Below, one piece after another: positions 17,646-25,928 of a stretch of DNA of 64,000 bases. The stretch's first letter is position 1; each line of letters opens with the position of its first letter. The position numbers and the translations under genes are program-made. Below the pieces are notes generated by a model, which saw only the letters and a list, made by a program, of their open reading frames with translations, was not told the DNA's origin and made no database searches. The stretch is from Microvirga soli (GTDB lineage Bacteria > Pseudomonadota > Alphaproteobacteria > Rhizobiales > Beijerinckiaceae), in NCBI RefSeq assembly GCF_016734765.1, contig NZ_JAERQE010000020.1:22171-86170 (forward strand). The letters run 5' to 3'.

Positions 17646-17668
17646 CGACCGGCGGGTTCCGCCGGTCG
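17646..17668 (+). terminator. Hairpin after the TRAP binding-protein gene
   Basis: Ten-base stem CGACCGGCGG/CCGCCGGTCG with a three-base loop, directly after the stop codon and before the SDR gene. The following sequence has few T residues, so it may be an mRNA-stabilising hairpin or weak attenuator within the operon, as often follows binding-protein genes. Confidence 0.5.
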
Positions 17669-17712
17669 TATCATGCTTCCTGTGGACCTGATCGGACGCG
17701 TTGGAGAACTGC

Positions 17713-18516
17713 ATGGTCGACCGTCTGAAGGGAAAAGCGGCCATCGTTTTCGGGGCTGGATCCTCAGGAGCCGGCTGGGGCAACGGCAAGGCGGCGGCGG
17801 TTGCCTATGCCCGCGAGGGAGCCCGCATCGCCTGTATCGATCTCGTCCAGGAGGCGGCGGAAGAAACGGCATCGCTCATTGCACAGGAGGGCGGCGAGGC
17901 TGTCGCGCTTGCTGCGGACGTCACCGCAACGAGTTCGGTCGAGAATGCGGTCGCTCAGGCTATCACGAGTTTCGGTCGCATCGACATCCTGCATAACAAT
18001 GTGGGCGTGACCCATATGGGTGGACCGGTCGAGCTGACCGAGGAGCAGTTCGAGGCAGCGTTGAAGCTCAATATCGGGCCTGTTTATCGCACCGCCAAGG
18101 CGGTGATCCCGCACATGCTTCGCCAGGGAGGCGGTGCCATCGTCAACATTTCTTCCCTCGCGGCGATCCGATGGACGGGCTATCCCTATTTCGCCTACTA
18201 CGCCACCAAGGCGGCAGTGAACCAGGCGACGGTGGCGCTTGCGATGCAATACGCCCGTCAAGGAATTCGGGCCAACTGCATCATGCCTGGTCTCATCGAC
18301 ACGCCGCTGATCTACCGGCAGATTTCCAACCAATACGCCTCCGTCGAGGACATGGTGGCTGCGCGCAATGCGGCCGTGCCGATGGGCCGGATGGGAACGG
18401 CCTGGGATGTGGCCAACGCGGCGGTCTTCCTCGCGTCAGAAGAAGCGCAGTTCATCACAGGCGTTTGCCTTCCGGTGGACGGCGGACAGAGCTGCGCCGT
18501 CTCCGAGTTCCGTTGA
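17713..18516 (+). CDS. Short-chain dehydrogenase/reductase (classical SDR)
   Basis: 267 aa. The cofactor turn reads VFGAGSSGAGWGNGKA (the TGxxxGxG variant with an inserted residue), followed by ACIDL, an acidic residue that favours NAD over NADP. HNNVGV replaces NNAG, the catalytic Ser is in IVNISSLAAI, and Tyr and Lys are in YFAYYATKAAVNQ. The end has the usual GVCLPVDGGQS. It oxidises or reduces a hydroxyl/keto group of the pathway intermediate. ATG at 17713 follows GGAG by seven bases; a TTG at 17701 is less likely. Confidence 0.9.
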   Translation: MVDRLKGKAAIVFGAGSSGAGWGNGKAAAVAYAREGARIACIDLVQEAAEETASLIAQEGGEAVALAADVTATSSVENAVAQAITSFGRIDILHNNVGVTHMGGPVELTEEQFEAALKLNIGPVYRTAKAVIPHMLRQGGGAIVNISSLAAIRWTGYPYFAYYATKAAVNQATVALAMQYARQGIRANCIMPGLIDTPLIYRQISNQYASVEDMVAARNAAVPMGRMGTAWDVANAAVFLASEEAQFITGVCLPVDGGQSCAVSEFR

Positions 18517-18559
18517 CGGAACAGGTTATAGGTGCGGAATGATGCTGCGGGAGTGTTGA

Positions 18560-19423
18560 TTGACCATGAGGCGCATCGATCATCCTGGGCCCGCTGCATC
18601 GGAGCGCATTGCTGCCGTCACCGGGTCTGCCGTTCCGCTCCGTTTCGTGCTGGAGCCAGGCCTGACGGTCGATGAGGCCGTTGCCGCAGGCATGAACGGT
18701 GCCGACTGTATCGGCGGCTTCGTTGAATTCCGGGGCGGCCGATGCGAGCCGTTCCGCTATGTGAAGCCGGCCACATCCTCTGATCCGCGTTATGTCGCTT
18801 GGTACAGCGAGACCTTCGAACCGGCCGGGCTGGTAAATGTGACTCGCGCCTGTGCCGTCGTCGGAATCCGGGACGGCAAAACCTTCCTCCATTGCCACGG
18901 CGTCTGGGACACGTCCGAGGGAACGCGTATGGGCCACATGCTTGCTCCCTTGTCCGTGGTCGCGGAACCCATCGAGGTAACGGGCATCGGGTTCAAGGAT
19001 GCCACCTTTGAGGCTGTTCCGGATCAGGAGACGAACTTCACCTTGTTCGAGCCGGCTCACAGGGCCGGGGCAGATCCTGCAATGGCAGGAAAAGGCGCGC
19101 TGGTTGCAAAGGTCCGGCCCAATCAGGACATCATCCTCGCCGTCGAAGACATCTGTTCGCGGCATGGAATTACAAGAGCCAATGTCTATGGCATCGGCAG
19201 CCTGAACGAGGTGCGCTTTGTCGGTGGAACTCGCGTGAATTCACACGCGACCGAGGTGCTGATCCGCCATGGCGCAGTGCAGAGTAACGATGGGCAGGCT
19301 CACGCGCGGCTTGTGGTCGATGTTGTCGATCTGGAGGGCGGTATCTCCTCAGGAGAAATCGTCCGAGGCGACAATCCCGTGTGCGTCACCTTCGAACTCG
19401 TCATCGAGGCAGTTGAGGTATGA
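18560..19423 (+). CDS. Tandem PPC-domain (DUF296) protein
   Basis: 287 aa made of two PPC/DUF296-like units, about residues 22-150 and 170-285. The first keeps the metal-like histidines (FLHCHGVWDTSEG and MGHML); the second is degenerate (QAHARLVVDVVDLEGG, SGEIV). Single PPC domains form trimers and occur fused to plant AT-hook proteins or alone in bacteria, with no settled function. No AT-hook is present. Start may be TTG 18560 (GGGAG six bases before) or ATG 18566. Lies downstream of the SDR and probably in the same operon, so a role in the catabolic pathway is likely. Confidence 0.75.
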   Translation: MTMRRIDHPGPAASERIAAVTGSAVPLRFVLEPGLTVDEAVAAGMNGADCIGGFVEFRGGRCEPFRYVKPATSSDPRYVAWYSETFEPAGLVNVTRACAVVGIRDGKTFLHCHGVWDTSEGTRMGHMLAPLSVVAEPIEVTGIGFKDATFEAVPDQETNFTLFEPAHRAGADPAMAGKGALVAKVRPNQDIILAVEDICSRHGITRANVYGIGSLNEVRFVGGTRVNSHATEVLIRHGAVQSNDGQAHARLVVDVVDLEGGISSGEIVRGDNPVCVTFELVIEAVEV

Positions 19424-19424
19424 A

Positions 19425-19447
19425 GCCTGGGAGGTGTTTTCCCAGGC
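19425..19447. terminator. Terminator between convergent genes
   Basis: GCCTGGGA pairs with TCCCAGGC around a seven-base loop containing T residues. It sits between the stop of the PPC gene and the stop of the leftward GAF-domain gene and could serve both. Confidence 0.65.
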
Positions 19448-19451
19448 GGGA

Positions 19452-19976
19452 TCAGCGTATTTTCTCGAATTCGGATGTGGCGATGTGCCGGACAGCCCTG
19501 TCGGCATAGAGCTTCAGCTCCGCCTTGTCGCCTCGCGAGAAGGAGCGGGGTTTCGTGTCGATCAAGCACAAGGCGCCCAGCCTGATATCCTTCAGGAAGA
19601 TCAAGGGAGCCCCGGCGTAGAACCGCACGAAGGGAGTTCCAGTGACGAAGGGATTATCCCTGAAGCGTTCATCCGCCAAGGCGTCTTCGACGACGAAGAC
19701 CTCATCGCTCAGGATCGTATAGTTGCAGAAGGCCGCGTCCCTCGGCGTCTCGCCCGTCTCCAGGCCCTGCGCCGCCTTGATGCGCTGCCGGGCCTTGTCC
19801 AGCAGAGTGAGTGTGCAGATGGGAGCGTCGAAGTATTGTCGAGCCTCCTGGCAGATCCTGTCTAGCGCCGGATCCACTGTAGCATCGAGCGCACCGGTCT
19901 CAAGAAGGGTCTTCAGGCGCTCTGCTTCGTTCGGGCCGATCGGGAAGGACATTGCTCGTGGTCTCAAGTGCTCCAT
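19452..19976 (-). CDS. GAF-domain protein
   Basis: 174 aa, nearly all one GAF domain (residues 35-170). Typical sequence: DRICQEARQYFDAPICTLTLLD, then RDAAFCNYTILSDEVFVVEDALAD, VRFYAGAPLIF and IRLGALCLIDTKPRSFS, as in the GAF units in front of diguanylate cyclases and sensor kinases. No output domain is attached, so it would act as a free sensor or through a partner. A cytosolic ligand or redox signal (Cys in FCNY) is possible but unproven. ATG at 19952 is an alternative start. Confidence 0.8.
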   Translation of the reverse strand: MEHLRPRAMSFPIGPNEAERLKTLLETGALDATVDPALDRICQEARQYFDAPICTLTLLDKARQRIKAAQGLETGETPRDAAFCNYTILSDEVFVVEDALADERFRDNPFVTGTPFVRFYAGAPLIFLKDIRLGALCLIDTKPRSFSRGDKAELKLYADRAVRHIATSEFEKIR

Positions 19977-20126
19977 TCCTGAAGCATACTTATTGGAAGG
20001 GTTATTGGCGGACGGGAGTTGGAGTATTCAGGCGGTGAGACGCCCAGTCTAAGTTGAACGTAACGCGCTGACGTTACCAGTACCCTATTGGGGTTAATCA
20101 GGTCCTATTATGGAGCCCGTGGGATC

Positions 20127-21152
20127 TCAGGTCACAGTTCGGTTCGTCGCAAGTGCATCCTTGACCGCGTGCCAAGCCGGTTTTCTTCGGATCGCACCAT
20201 CGAAAAGCAGCGGCCGCTGCGGAGCGCCGTCGGGCCGAGGTCGGAAGCCATTCAGCCAAGTTCGGTCGTCGGACAGCCCCCATGTGCTTACGGCGAGGAC
20301 CTCGGCCTCGTCGAGGACGAGATCGAGATAGGCTCGGTAAGTTTCGGCCACGATGGTATCGCGCTGCTTCCGGTCTCGGGGGCAGAGGTGATCCGACACG
20401 TCCATTTCGGTGATCATGACGCTCAGGCCCATGGCCCGAACCTCGCGAAGGAAGGCTCGAAGCTCCTGATGGTCCCTGGGCTGCTCCAGGGCGGTCAGGT
20501 GAGACTGGATGCCGAGGCAAGCGATCGGGGTGCCTCTGGCTTTTTCCCGCTCGAGCAGGGCGAGCATCTGTCGGCGCTTCTGCTCGGCCGCTGGTGAGGT
20601 GTATTCGAGCCCCATTTCGTTGAGAACGAGAACGGCCCTCGGGTCCAGGGATGCGGCTTCGCGAAAGGCGGTTTCGATATAATCGGGACCAAAGGCCGCG
20701 GCGAAGCGTGTTTCCCGCAAACCATTTCCCCGCCCGTGGGCAGGTTCCAGCGGCTCGTTCACCACATCCCAGGAATGCATCTGCCCGGCATATCGTGTCA
20801 CCGTTGCTCTCAGGTGCTCCAGTGCGGCTTCCCGGAAGCGATTGTCGGCCGCATTCCGAAGGGCTGATGGAATGGCTTCATGCCACCAAAGGGTGTGCCC
20901 ATGAAGGGCCAGACTATTGTCGGATGCAAAGGACACCAAGCCATCGGCGGACGCGTAGTCAGGGAGTTCCGGAACCTGGCATATGGCGTCCCATTTCATC
21001 TCGTATTCTGACGTAACTATAGAACACTCACGAAGAATTGCCCGGGTGAGAGGTTGCGATAGAAGATGGGAGGTGCAAAGAGCGGTGCCGAAAAGCAGGC
21101 CATTTTGAGCAGCAGCGCTCGACAAGCTGCTCTTCCTTGGCCCATGGTGCAT
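20127..21152 (-). CDS. Glycoside hydrolase family 10 (endo-1,4-beta-xylanase-like), no signal peptide
   Basis: 341 aa GH10 TIM barrel. Visible: GLLFGTAL, VTSEYEMKWDAI, HGHTLWWH, the acid/base Glu in SWDVVNEP (E133) and the nucleophile Glu in VMITEMDVSD (E249), then STWGLSDDRTWL. All catalytic residues are kept. GH10 enzymes cleave beta-1,4-xylan or related beta-glycans. The ATG at 21152 has AGGAGAGG six bases upstream, and an in-frame stop lies a short way further up, so no signal peptide can be added; the protein appears cytosolic. Divergent from the SpoIIE phosphatase gene; it might trim or recycle the polymer made by the GT2 nearby. Confidence 0.88.
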   Translation of the reverse strand: MHHGPRKSSLSSAAAQNGLLFGTALCTSHLLSQPLTRAILRECSIVTSEYEMKWDAICQVPELPDYASADGLVSFASDNSLALHGHTLWWHEAIPSALRNAADNRFREAALEHLRATVTRYAGQMHSWDVVNEPLEPAHGRGNGLRETRFAAAFGPDYIETAFREAASLDPRAVLVLNEMGLEYTSPAAEQKRRQMLALLEREKARGTPIACLGIQSHLTALEQPRDHQELRAFLREVRAMGLSVMITEMDVSDHLCPRDRKQRDTIVAETYRAYLDLVLDEAEVLAVSTWGLSDDRTWLNGFRPRPDGAPQRPLLFDGAIRRKPAWHAVKDALATNRTVT

Positions 21153-21221
21153 TTCATTCCTCTCCTTGAATGATATCACAGAAAACTTCCGTCCAACACG
21201 ATCCCGCTATAGACCCCATCG

Positions 21222-23216
21222 ATGAAGATCCGCCACATCCTGTTGATCCTGACGGCATTCCTCGGCGCTGCTTTGCTGGTTGCCGTCGCGTTCCAGATTC
21301 GTGACGAACTCCTCGGATATCAGACGGCGGAAAGGATGGTGGCGTCGAATACGGTACGGGAGCGGCTTCTGCTTGGAACGGAAGCTCTCGCGAATGAGCG
21401 CAGCCAGACATACGTGCTGCTGATCGGGCAGAGGAACGAGGCCGGTGGTATTGCGGAACTCCGCGACGTGCGGCGACAGGTGGACGACCTGCTGAACGCA
21501 GCCGAGAACGAGATTACAGCCACCCAGGCGTCCCTTAGCAACACCAACAACAGCCTCGCAACCGTGTCGCGCATCCGTCAGGAAATCGGGACCCTGCGGC
21601 AGCAGGCAGATCAGTCTCTCGGACTTGCAGAGGGCACAAGAGGGGATCAGTTCGCCCCGCGTTGGTTCCAAGAGGCCAATCGCCTCGTGGAGGAGTTGCA
21701 ATCGTCCCGGATGACCATTCTGCAGCGGGAGAGGCCGCTCGACCCGGTTCTCAGAACCGAGGCTAATCTGAGAGCATTTGGTGCCATCCTGAGTGAGAGC
21801 ATCGCCCGAAACCAGGCCTTGATGAGCCGAGCCCTCGAGAATTCGTCCGGAGTCGGAGGATTTGAGATTGACGCAATTAGTCAGAATGCCGGTCGTGCGG
21901 CACTGGCTTGGGAACTCATAGACGGCCAAATGACTGTGCCGTTAAGCGAGGGCGTCAAGGACGTTGTTTCAAGGACCCATGAGAACTACAGCTCGACCTT
22001 CGCGCCGCTTCAAAGGTCCTTGCTTGCGGCGCTTATTGGGAAGGTGCCGCCCACGCTGGCTCCCGCTGAATGGTATGACCTGACCGGGCGGACGCTGAGC
22101 AACATCGCTCTGATGCAGCGGGAACTCCTTGGCAGTACGCGGGAACGGCTTGAGGCTGAGCTCAGACGAACTCAACGGTCGCTAACCCTGTGGTCGGCCC
22201 TGCTCCTGCTGGGGGCTGCCGCCGTTCTCACGAGCATCCTGGTCGTGCGCCGAAGGGTGGTTCGGCCTCTGGAAGGCCTTAGTCAGGCCATGCTCAGGCT
22301 GGCCGACAATGACCTGGAGATTCCCCTGCCGCGTCTCGCCCGGGCTGACGAGATCGGTGAAATGAACGATGCGCTTCGGGTCTTCAAGGCCAATGCCATT
22401 CAGCGGCAGAGGACACAGAACGAAAAGCAGGTGCTCCATGCCCGCCTTCGTGAAGCCTATAGCCAGCTTCAGAAGGATCTGGAGGCCGCAGCCGTGATCC
22501 AGCAGACGATGCTGCCCCTGTCCTCGCGGATCGACGGAGTGGAGTATCACGGCCTGTTCCGCCCATCGAGCCTCATCGCCGGCGACACCTATAACGTGGT
22601 GCGACGCACAGACGGCGCTGTTGGGTTCTTCCAGGTCGATGTCGCCGGCCATGGAGCGGCCGCCGCGCTGGTGTCGGTTGCCTGCCACCATGCCCTTTCG
22701 CAGGCCATCCTAACTCGGACGCAAGGTACGCCCCTGGAGGAGATCGCCGTCCAGATTAACGATGAATGGCCGGAGGATCTGCCGTACTTCACGATGATCT
22801 TAGGAGAGATCGATTCCCGTTCGCAGCGCGCGAGCATTGTCCAGGCGGGGCATCCTTCGCCGCTGGTGATCCGTTCCAATGGCGCTGTCGAGATGATAGG
22901 CGAGGGCGGATTTCCCGTCGGGATGCTCCCTGCTGCGTCTTACGAAAGGCTTGAGTTCGATCTCGGGCCCGGCGATCGGCTCTTCATCTACTCTGACGGG
23001 CTTGTCGAGGCTGAAGATCAGGACGGCGAGCAATTTTCTGAGGCTCGCTTGCGCACCCTCGTGCACGACACTGCCGGGGAGCCAAGCTCCATGCTGCTGG
23101 GCAAGCTCGATGATGTCTTGCGGAACTGGCGGGGCTCTGAAACCCTGGACGATGACTTGAGCGTTCTCATGCTGGAACGCTTAGCCGAAAGGATCCCTGC
23201 GAATGCTGTCCACTGA
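21222..23216 (+). CDS. Membrane HAMP-SpoIIE (RsbU-like) PP2C phosphatase
   Basis: 664 aa. A TM helix (residues 5-24), a mainly helical periplasmic sensor domain (about 25-325), a second TM (about 327-345), a HAMP segment (about 346-400), a short coiled coil (QKDLEAAAVIQQTMLP) and a C-terminal SpoIIE PP2C domain. Metal-binding Asp residues are kept in LIAGDTYN, VDVAGHGAAAAL and LDDDLSVL. The family dephosphorylates STAS anti-sigma-antagonists, so an outside signal would activate the STAS protein encoded next. The stop overlaps the STAS start by 14 bases. First gene of a three-gene partner-switching operon. Confidence 0.9.
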   Translation: MKIRHILLILTAFLGAALLVAVAFQIRDELLGYQTAERMVASNTVRERLLLGTEALANERSQTYVLLIGQRNEAGGIAELRDVRRQVDDLLNAAENEITATQASLSNTNNSLATVSRIRQEIGTLRQQADQSLGLAEGTRGDQFAPRWFQEANRLVEELQSSRMTILQRERPLDPVLRTEANLRAFGAILSESIARNQALMSRALENSSGVGGFEIDAISQNAGRAALAWELIDGQMTVPLSEGVKDVVSRTHENYSSTFAPLQRSLLAALIGKVPPTLAPAEWYDLTGRTLSNIALMQRELLGSTRERLEAELRRTQRSLTLWSALLLLGAAAVLTSILVVRRRVVRPLEGLSQAMLRLADNDLEIPLPRLARADEIGEMNDALRVFKANAIQRQRTQNEKQVLHARLREAYSQLQKDLEAAAVIQQTMLPLSSRIDGVEYHGLFRPSSLIAGDTYNVVRRTDGAVGFFQVDVAGHGAAAALVSVACHHALSQAILTRTQGTPLEEIAVQINDEWPEDLPYFTMILGEIDSRSQRASIVQAGHPSPLVIRSNGAVEMIGEGGFPVGMLPAASYERLEFDLGPGDRLFIYSDGLVEAEDQDGEQFSEARLRTLVHDTAGEPSSMLLGKLDDVLRNWRGSETLDDDLSVLMLERLAERIPANAVH

Positions 23217-23538
23217 TCTACGCGATAATGTTCTCGTCGTCCGAGTTGAGGAAAAGCGGATCGATGCCAGCAAGGCTCCGAAATTCAAGGATGAGATAAC
23301 ACGGTGCATCGAGGCCGGACAGAACCAGATCGTCCTCGACCTGAGCCAAGTCGACTTCATCGACAGCTCCGGCCTTGGGGCTCTCGTCACCTGCCTCAAG
23401 CGTCTCGGCCCAAAGGGGAGTCTTGCGGTTGCAGGCGCCACAGGCGCTGTCAGCCGCCTGTTTACCCTGACCCGCATGGACCGGGTCTTTGCCCTTCACC
23501 CGAATGTGGACACTGCGGTCGAACAGCTTTCCGCCTGA
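23203..23538 (+). CDS. STAS-domain anti-sigma-factor antagonist-like protein (first copy)
   Basis: 111 aa single STAS domain. The phosphorylation loop reads IVLDLSQVDFIDSSGLGALV, with the target Ser in DSSG at about residue 57. In partner switching the unphosphorylated STAS protein binds the HATPase kinase; the kinase phosphorylates it and the SpoIIE phosphatase restores it. The ATG lies inside the end of the phosphatase gene, so translation is coupled, and the HATPase gene follows 32 bases later. A second STAS gene at 25599 is similar in length and motif. Confidence 0.92.
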   Translation: MLSTDLRDNVLVVRVEEKRIDASKAPKFKDEITRCIEAGQNQIVLDLSQVDFIDSSGLGALVTCLKRLGPKGSLAVAGATGAVSRLFTLTRMDRVFALHPNVDTAVEQLSA

Positions 23539-23570
23539 TCCCTCGCCGCCAGAGCGCAGAAAGAGCCACG

Positions 23571-24014
23571 ATGGTCTCCTCCATCAGCCTCTCCATCGAC
23601 AGCGACCTCGACAAGGTGTCGCTCCTCGCCCGGGCCGTTCGTGCCTTATGCGAGGACCTGCTCAGCCCAGACGACCAGGATGCCGTTGAACTCAGCCTCG
23701 TCGAGGCCATCAACAATGTCATCAAGCACGGCTACCATGGGGAGCGTGGCAAGGACGTCCAGGTCGCGGTCGGGCTTCAGGCCGACCAGGTTATGATCGA
23801 GGTCATCGATCATGCTCCCCCCATGCCGACCCAGGTCCTGGACAACGCCTCGGAGGATCGTTTCGACTTCGACGAAACCGATCTTGCCGATATCCCCGAG
23901 GGGGGTATGGGTCTGGCCCTCATCCGCATGAACATGGATGAGGTCGAGTATCACTCAAGCGAATCCGAGAACCGCCTGCGCATGGTCAAGCGGATTGCCC
24001 CACTCTCGCGATAA
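23571..24014 (+). CDS. RsbW-like HATPase (anti-sigma factor / serine kinase)
   Basis: 147 aa GHKL ATPase. The N box is ELSLVEAINNVIKHGY (about residues 40-55) and the lid/G2 box is GGMGLALIRM (about 112-121). The G1 region reads VIDHAPPMP, where most relatives have D-x-G, so the glycine is replaced by alanine. RsbW-type proteins phosphorylate a STAS partner and, in the free state, sequester a target (a sigma factor or another protein). No sigma factor gene is nearby, so the output is probably something else, with the second STAS protein as an obvious candidate. ATG 23571 is chosen by homology. Confidence 0.88.
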   Translation: MVSSISLSIDSDLDKVSLLARAVRALCEDLLSPDDQDAVELSLVEAINNVIKHGYHGERGKDVQVAVGLQADQVMIEVIDHAPPMPTQVLDNASEDRFDFDETDLADIPEGGMGLALIRMNMDEVEYHSSESENRLRMVKRIAPLSR

Positions 24015-24022
24015 GCCCTGAC

Positions 24023-24487
24023 CTACGGTGCGGAGGCGACGGTTGCGATCCTGTCCTGCAGGGAAGGGAAGGCGACCGCCGTTGCTCCCAGCGCTGAGAC
24101 GAGAACGGGCGTGACCTCGCCTGTCTGGCGCTCCATGTCGGCAATCACCCTCTGGGCCCGCGTCAGGCCGTCCTCGGGCCTCAGAATGCTGAGTTGAACG
24201 GCAGACGCGAGTGATGTCAGCAAAGCCGCTCGCGAGGCTGCGGCATTCGGCTCGGCGGAATACATCTCTTCCGACCGTTGAAGGTTGGCCTTCACCCTTG
24301 CCTCGACCGCAGGCGAAATGCTCGGAGGAGCATTCCGCTGGCGAGCGAGCTCGGTCGAAACGCGACCCTGGATCCGCTCCTCCGTATCCAGGGACTCGAG
24401 ATAGATGATGATTCCCGTCGAGATCGTCAGTGCCGCAATGAAGGTGATCTGCCCTCGGGCCTTGAGGAGGCCTTCTCTGAAAGTCAA
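24023..24487 (-). CDS. Single-TM membrane protein of unknown function
   Basis: 154 aa with one TM helix (about residues 12-30, QITFIAALTISTGIIIYLES) and a helical, Ala/Glu-rich outer domain (residues 35-150). The start is a TTG at 24487, supported by GGAGG seven bases upstream. It is leftward and convergent with the HATPase gene (eight bases between stops). I recognise no family. Position inside the polysaccharide/partner-switch block makes an accessory envelope role possible. Confidence 0.6.
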   Translation of the reverse strand: MTFREGLLKARGQITFIAALTISTGIIIYLESLDTEERIQGRVSTELARQRNAPPSISPAVEARVKANLQRSEEMYSAEPNAAASRAALLTSLASAVQLSILRPEDGLTRAQRVIADMERQTGEVTPVLVSALGATAVAFPSLQDRIATVASAP

Positions 24488-24804
24488 CGTTTAGCCTCCG
24501 GTAAGCTTGGTACGCGATACGACACGGCTCTGCCGTGAGAAGAGGCCCGAAACCTAATCGCCCTGCACCTGACAAGGCAAGAGAGATGCGGTCGCCAGAG
24601 ATGGGCAGGCGAGCATCCCTTGTCCTTTTGAAACATAGTAACATTTATTCTCCGGTCACAATGCCATGATCCGGCAGCGGCATTCTGGTGCGATCCTCCT
24701 CAAATCGGGTTAATCCGTTAGGGACGAGTCGTCGCCCAGCCGTTGGAGAGTTCTCTGAACTCAGGTGAGGCGGAAGGGTCGGACAGATCGAGTGAAGGAG
24801 GCCT
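24488..24804. other. Intergenic region, divergent promoters expected
   Basis: About 315 bases between the leftward single-TM gene and the rightward PIG-L gene. No ORF with coding character was found. Strong ribosome sites stand at both edges (GGAGG before 24487 and AAGGAGG before 24805). The middle includes a comparatively A/T-rich patch near 24635-24660 that could hold a promoter. Confidence 0.5.
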
Positions 24805-25602
24805 GTGAGCGGTCGTATGTTTGGACCATCCCTTTTCATCCAACCGCATTACGATGACGTTCCGCTCTCCTGCGGTGGGACCTTGGCCCTCCTGGCCGAG
24901 GGCGGGCATGAGCCACGCATGGTCACGGTGTTCGCCAGCGAACTGGTCGATGAGATGATTGGAGAGTTCGCCGCCTGGAAACATGAGCGGTGGCAGGTCA
25001 AGGATGCGGAGCAGGTCTTGGCCGTTCGCCGTGCCGAGGACGCGGAGGCTGCCCGGGCTCTTGGCTCCTCCGTCCGCTGGCTCGGGTTGCCGGATGCCAT
25101 CTACCGCGGACAGCGCTACAAGTCCGATCCCGAGCTTTTCGGGGCCTTGAAGGCCGAAGAGCTGGAACTCGCCGCTCATCTGGCAGAGGAAATGCGCCAG
25201 CTGCCGGAATGGCGTAGCGACATGCAGGTCTTTGTTCCCTTGGGCATTGGCTTACACGTAGACCATCAGCTGGTGTTCGAGACCGGCCGACACCTCGCAT
25301 CCGCTGGAGTCAAGGTCTATGCTTATGAGGATTGCCCCTATGCGATCCACACACCTGCCGGAGTCGAGGCACGACTGACGACGCTGGGTGATGCGGTTGG
25401 CGAACCTGTCATTGTGCCCATCGCCAAGACCCTGCAGAAACGCCTCGATTCGATCGCCTGCTACCGATCCCAGGTTCCTGTGATCTTCCGGTTCACATCG
25501 GATTTCAGGGCTGCCGTTACAAACTTTGCGCTAAAGACGGGCGGCGATGCCGGACCCGCTGAGCGATTCTGGCCTGTTCATGCGTATGGTGGCTCGAGAT
25601 GA
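24805..25602 (+). CDS. PIG-L/LmbE-family deacetylase
   Basis: 265 aa. The family zinc motif PHxDD appears as QPHYDDVPLSCGGTLALL (residues 13-30), and the late His motif as IGLHVDHQLVFETG (about residues 149-162). PIG-L enzymes remove N-acetyl groups from GlcNAc-containing glycans, glycolipids or glycoconjugates. GTG start with a perfect AAGGAGG site. It overlaps the second STAS gene by four bases (ATGA) and lies next to a polymerising GT2, so de-N-acetylation of the polymer or of a precursor is plausible. There is no signal peptide, so it would act in the cytosol. Confidence 0.85.
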   Translation: MSGRMFGPSLFIQPHYDDVPLSCGGTLALLAEGGHEPRMVTVFASELVDEMIGEFAAWKHERWQVKDAEQVLAVRRAEDAEAARALGSSVRWLGLPDAIYRGQRYKSDPELFGALKAEELELAAHLAEEMRQLPEWRSDMQVFVPLGIGLHVDHQLVFETGRHLASAGVKVYAYEDCPYAIHTPAGVEARLTTLGDAVGEPVIVPIAKTLQKRLDSIACYRSQVPVIFRFTSDFRAAVTNFALKTGGDAGPAERFWPVHAYGGSR

Positions 25603-25928
25603 TTGTTGAAATGGAACACACGGAGCAGGGGATTGCCCTGGCTCGCCTGTCAGGGCGGTTGGATGCCGCCGCAGCTCCTCGTGTCCTGGCTCACCTGAAG
25701 GATGCCGTGGCTGACGGGAAAAGCCGTCTTGCCGTTGACTTGTCCGAAGTCTCGTTCATCGACAGCACCGGGCTCGGCACCCTGGTGTCCGGCCTCAAGG
25801 CTGCTCGCAAAGCCGAGGGCGATCTTCGCCTCGTCGCGCCTAGCCCCCAGGCGCAGCGTCTGCTGCGCCTCACGACCCTCGATCGCGTTTTCGTCACGTC
25901 CGACACGCTTGATGAGGTATGGGCTTAA
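25599..25928 (+). CDS. STAS-domain protein (second copy)
   Basis: 109 aa STAS domain, with DLSEVSFIDSTGLGTLV holding the phosphorylatable Ser in DSTG. Closely similar in layout to the STAS protein at 23203 (same FIDS-x-GLG loop, same LRLTTLDRVF-type C-terminus). Start overlaps the PIG-L stop by four bases, so the two are made together. Its TAA overlaps the stop of the convergent GT2 gene. Pairing a STAS regulator with a deacetylase, opposite a polysaccharide synthase, suggests that this copy carries the partner-switch output to polymer production. Confidence 0.9.
   Translation: MIVEMEHTEQGIALARLSGRLDAAAAPRVLAHLKDAVADGKSRLAVDLSEVSFIDSTGLGTLVSGLKAARKAEGDLRLVAPSPQAQRLLRLTTLDRVFVTSDTLDEVWA

Noticed and set aside
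23304..23570. N-terminal extension of the HATPase frame over the STAS gene
   Set aside because: It is the out-of-frame shadow of the STAS gene; the HATPase domain begins at the ATG at 23571.
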